This document shows positions 61,512 to 64,000 of a stretch of DNA of 64,000 nucleotides, piece after piece. This DNA is from Emydura subglobosa (Eukaryota; Chordata; Testudines; Chelidae). Below the pieces are notes generated by a model that was not told the DNA's origin, did no database searches, and saw only the letters and a program-made list of their open reading frames with translations. The stretch is taken from NCBI GenBank assembly GCA_007922225.1, contig ML679970.1, positions 39,415,460-39,479,459 on the forward strand, written 5' to 3'. The position numbers and the translations under genes are program-made. Each line of letters opens with the position of its first letter. Positions within the stretch are counted from its first letter, which is position 1.

Positions 61512-62165
61512 TGTCACAGGGTCCACTCACCCCTGGTGGTGTTTCCTCCTGCCCATCCCAGGGATTAGCTCTGGCCAGGAATTGCACTCTCCTCCAACAG
61601 TGTCTCTCCTGTTGTCCTGTAACCATCTGCCACTCAGGGGACTCCCTCTGAGTGACATGGCCAGGTTACCACGTGTGTTTCCTCTTGCGGGGGGGGGGGG
61701 GGGGAGGGGGTAACAAAGTCTTTCCAAAACAAGTTGTACCAGGCAGCCCACTGTCCTCTACCTGGCCTGTGCCACATCCCCAGTGGCTAGTAGGAGAACC
61801 CAGGCCCACTCTCTTCTCTGGATTCCAGCTCAGGGGCCCTCTCATCAATAGCCCAGGTCTGCACGCCTATTCCCTGATGCTTTTTCCATGAGCTGCTTCC
61901 CCTTTCTGGGTATGCTAGCCTCCTCTTGGGTAGTGATCATGAACTACCTGCTACAGTCCTGGGCACACCTCCCTTCTCTCAGGGAGAGGCTATAGCCCCC
62001 AGCTCCTGGGCTTTATACAGGCCCCTCCTGCTCCTTTCCAGCTGAGCATCCTTCCAATTAGTGGCCCCTTCACAGCCTAAATGTCTCCCCTGCTCGCTGC
62101 TTAATTGGGCCCACTGGCCTAATTCAACCCTCTCAGGGCCAGTATGGGGCATACACCCCATCACA
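61512..62165 (+). mobile_element. solo-LTR-like element nested in the LINE
   Basis: The 654-bp block starts TGTCACAGGG and ends CATCACA, and is flanked by AGGTG on both sides (61507-61511 and 62166-62170). TG...CA termini with a 5-bp duplication are typical of an LTR. It has a TATA-like TTTATA at about 62012 and a poly-G run at 61689-61702. There is no coding sequence. Confidence 0.7.
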
Positions 62166-62731
62166 AGGTGAATCTCAAATAGGAGGAGAGATATATCACC
62201 TGGGTATTTGGTACTGACCTGACTGCTGCTGGAATACTGTGTCCAGTTCTGGTGCCCACAATTCAAGAAGGATGTTGGTAACTTGGAGAGGGTTCAGAGA
62301 AGAGCCACAAGAATGATAAAAGCAGACATGTCAAGTCTCACTCATTGGATGTGAGACTCACTCGTTAGCACATTATCTCACTCTCTCACATTCCTAAACT
62401 TATCTCACTCATTTTGAGTAAATATATAAAGATTTTAAATATGTTTACCCAGGTGTTGAAAGAAACAACAATATATCTGGGGCCTCAGGCTATAGGCTTA
62501 GAGCTTGGAAAGCTGCTTGCTTGTGTACTGTGGTAACCATGGAGACTAGAGGTCCCAGAGAGAAGAGAGGCAGCTACACAGGGTTTTTTTTTGTTTTGGT
62601 TTGGTTTTTTTGTATATATAATACTTCACAGTCAAAAAAACAAGTTCACCCAAAAAATGGGCAGGACTTGATTGAAAGTTTGCAGGTTCTGCAAAATACA
62701 GTTAAAAATTTAAATCACACTGGACAAATTC

Positions 62732-63076
62732 ATGGCCCTTCATTGTCTCAGTAGCAGGCAAGACTTCTATTTTTTAAATGAACTCTTTAAAAAATATGGT
62801 CTTCTCAAGCTCCCATTGCTGTCCAGGGCTGCCAGCTTTGTCTTAGTTTTACCCCACTCAAATTCAGGAGAAGAGAAAGCGTTCAGTCTTGTTCAAAAGA
62901 ATAAGACACTATTCAGACCAAACCTTGGACTAGATGGGACACTGTCTTCTATTATCCAAGTGATGCTGGCAAATCCTGAGCCATGTTTCAAGTCTGAGCC
63001 ACCAAAAGAAGTTATAATAACAGCAAAGGGAGTCTCATGGCAGTATAACAAAGCACATGAAAAAAATGTGAAATGA
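62732..63076 (+). pseudogene. C-terminal fragment of a hAT-like transposase
   Basis: An open frame of 114 residues carries LVLPHSNSGEEKAFSLVQKN, then KTLFRPNLGLDGTLSSII and ANPEPCFKSEPPKEVIITAK. The PHSN-EE-x-FS-x-V-x-KNKT-x-R block resembles the C-terminal dimerisation region of hAT-like transposases. The zinc finger and catalytic core are missing. The segment around it (about 62328-63390, starting near CAGACATGTCAAGTCTCACT) interrupts the LINE, so it arrived as a separate DNA transposon. Assignment to hAT rather than another superfamily is from memory of the motif. Confidence 0.6.
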
Positions 63077-63129
63077 AATTAGATATTAAAAGTAATGTGG
63101 AATCGGAATTCTTTATTTTTGGTTTGTTA

Positions 63130-63245
63130 GCATCAAGTTAATTAAATTTAATTTAATTATTTTATTTATTTTTTTATTTATTTCATGTATTGTTTGGTTG
63201 TTTTTATTTTAATTATTTATTTTGAATTAATTTATTTTGCATTTA
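63130..63245. repeat. AT-rich low-complexity tract
   Basis: TTTAATTTATT-type sequence, almost free of G and C. Confidence 0.9.
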
Positions 63246-63784
63246 TCTACTGGAATCTGATTATTTTAGCTTGCTGTAAATGTAATACAAGCAATAATAT
63301 ACAAACCAAATAATATTTGTACTGCAAAGTGTTTTTCAAATGGATGATCACTGTGACAAGGCGATATGCAAAATAAACTTATTTTGCATCACTGGCAATT
63401 TCAAAATCAAGATTGGATGTGTTTCTAAACCATCTGCTCTAGGAATGATTTTGGAGAAGTTCTCGGGCCTGTGCTATGCAGGAGGTTAGATTAGGTGATC
63501 ACAATGGTCTCTTCTGATGTTGGACTCTGTGAAGACTGCATTCAGCAGCGATTCTCCTTACCTTAGCTGCAACTCTTCCTGACCCAGGGAGCCCAAACCC
63601 TGCAGAGCTGTAGCTGACAAGCCCCCTTTGAGTTGTGAACCAGGGCTCTGCATGCTGCAGAGTTACTTGTCCCTTTTCTGCTCTGCCTCCTATCCCAGTC
63701 ACTCCATAGTTTGGTCCCCTTGACCTGTACAGAAATGTAGGGGAGACCTATGCAGAGAGGGCATATGGTCATGGGCATAAAACG

Positions 63785-63870
63785 AAACAGGATGCTTGGG
63801 CTTCTGGGTTCCGATCTTGGTTCTGCCACTGCTTGCCCTTGGATTTGCAGTTCTGCCAAAACTAGACTAG
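63785..63870 (+). repeat. MIR 5' fragment
   Basis: TGCTTGGGCTTCTGGGTTCC and GATCTTGGTTCTGCCACTGC match the MIR head region (gggttc...ggctctgccac). Confidence 0.5.
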
Positions 63871-64000
63871 AAATATTCAGTCCCTGCTCAAGGTGTACAG
63901 GGAAAACCCTGAATCTAAGGGGAAATCCCCATAAAATTAGCTAGCCTCATTTCCCTGCTTTTTGTGAAATGACAGCCAATCAGAGCTACTGCACATGCTG

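Larger units (their letters stand above)
59985..63535 (+). mobile_element. old CR1/L3-like LINE, broken by at least three insertions
   Basis: Plus-strand pieces in order are VEKTEVFNRYFCSIFGEK (60105; start of the reverse transcriptase region), TTTGCAGATGACACAAAGGT for FADDTKV (61200), GACTCTGAAAAAGATTTGGG (61400), ACTGTGTCCAGTTCTGGTGC (62238), AGAGCCACAAGAATGATAAA (62300), and a 3' end TTAGATTAGGTGATCACAA with GGTCTCTTCTGATG (63485-63520). Insertions sit at about 60706-61036, 61512-62165 and about 62328-63390. The copy is inactive. Confidence 0.8.

Overview
The window is vertebrate nuclear DNA, most likely from a turtle (a crocodilian is the main alternative). Genes are split into short exons with long introns, there are abundant CR1 LINEs with the typical CR1 3' end, MIR-type SINEs, palindromic MITEs, old endogenous-retrovirus-type solo LTRs, one CpG island, and no bacterial features. 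The species assignment rests on my recognition of the repeat families, not on a search.

Two real protein-coding genes are present, arranged head to head around a CpG island at about 41.65-42.65 kb. HEMK1 runs leftwards on the minus strand. I could place eight coding exons at 39797-40045, 39198-39289, 34457-34550, 15368-15529, 12478-12542, 7177-7226, 2685-2790 and 878-973. All have splice sites and compatible phases, and they encode mitochondrial release-factor glutamine methyltransferase up to just before its last conserved exon, which must lie beyond the left edge. C3orf18 runs rightwards on the plus strand in four coding exons (50197-50430, 51548-51573, 53365-53494, 56468-56548). They give a complete 156-residue single-pass membrane protein of unknown function. 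Human chromosome 3p21.31 has the same head-to-head pair, so this is conserved synteny.

Everything else that could be identified is repeat. Two large CR1 LINEs (about 4.39-7.07 kb and 34.62-37.96 kb) sit in HEMK1 introns and reach to within about 75-110 bp of coding exons. A third, older LINE (about 59.98-63.54 kb), right of C3orf18, has been hit by at least three later insertions: an antisense CR1 3' end, a 654-bp solo-LTR-like element with a 5-bp target duplication, and a segment holding the C-terminal part of a hAT-like transposase. Other recognisable pieces are an ERV-type solo LTR (13.1-14.06 kb), a 182-bp hAT MITE with a perfect 8-bp target duplication, a fold-back element with an 11-bp flanking duplication, and many MITE and MIR copies. 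A decayed minus-strand coding remnant with coiled-coil and zinc-knuckle-like text lies at about 17.95-19.70 kb.

The two most unusual observations are (i) a widespread reptile repeat whose tail contains a nearly complete hammerhead-ribozyme-like core (6504-6539 plus, 53241-53277 minus), and (ii) a phase-compatible, 65-codon open exon candidate with a good splice acceptor at 28-226 (minus), which could be an alternative last exon of HEMK1. I did not find a new multi-gene system.
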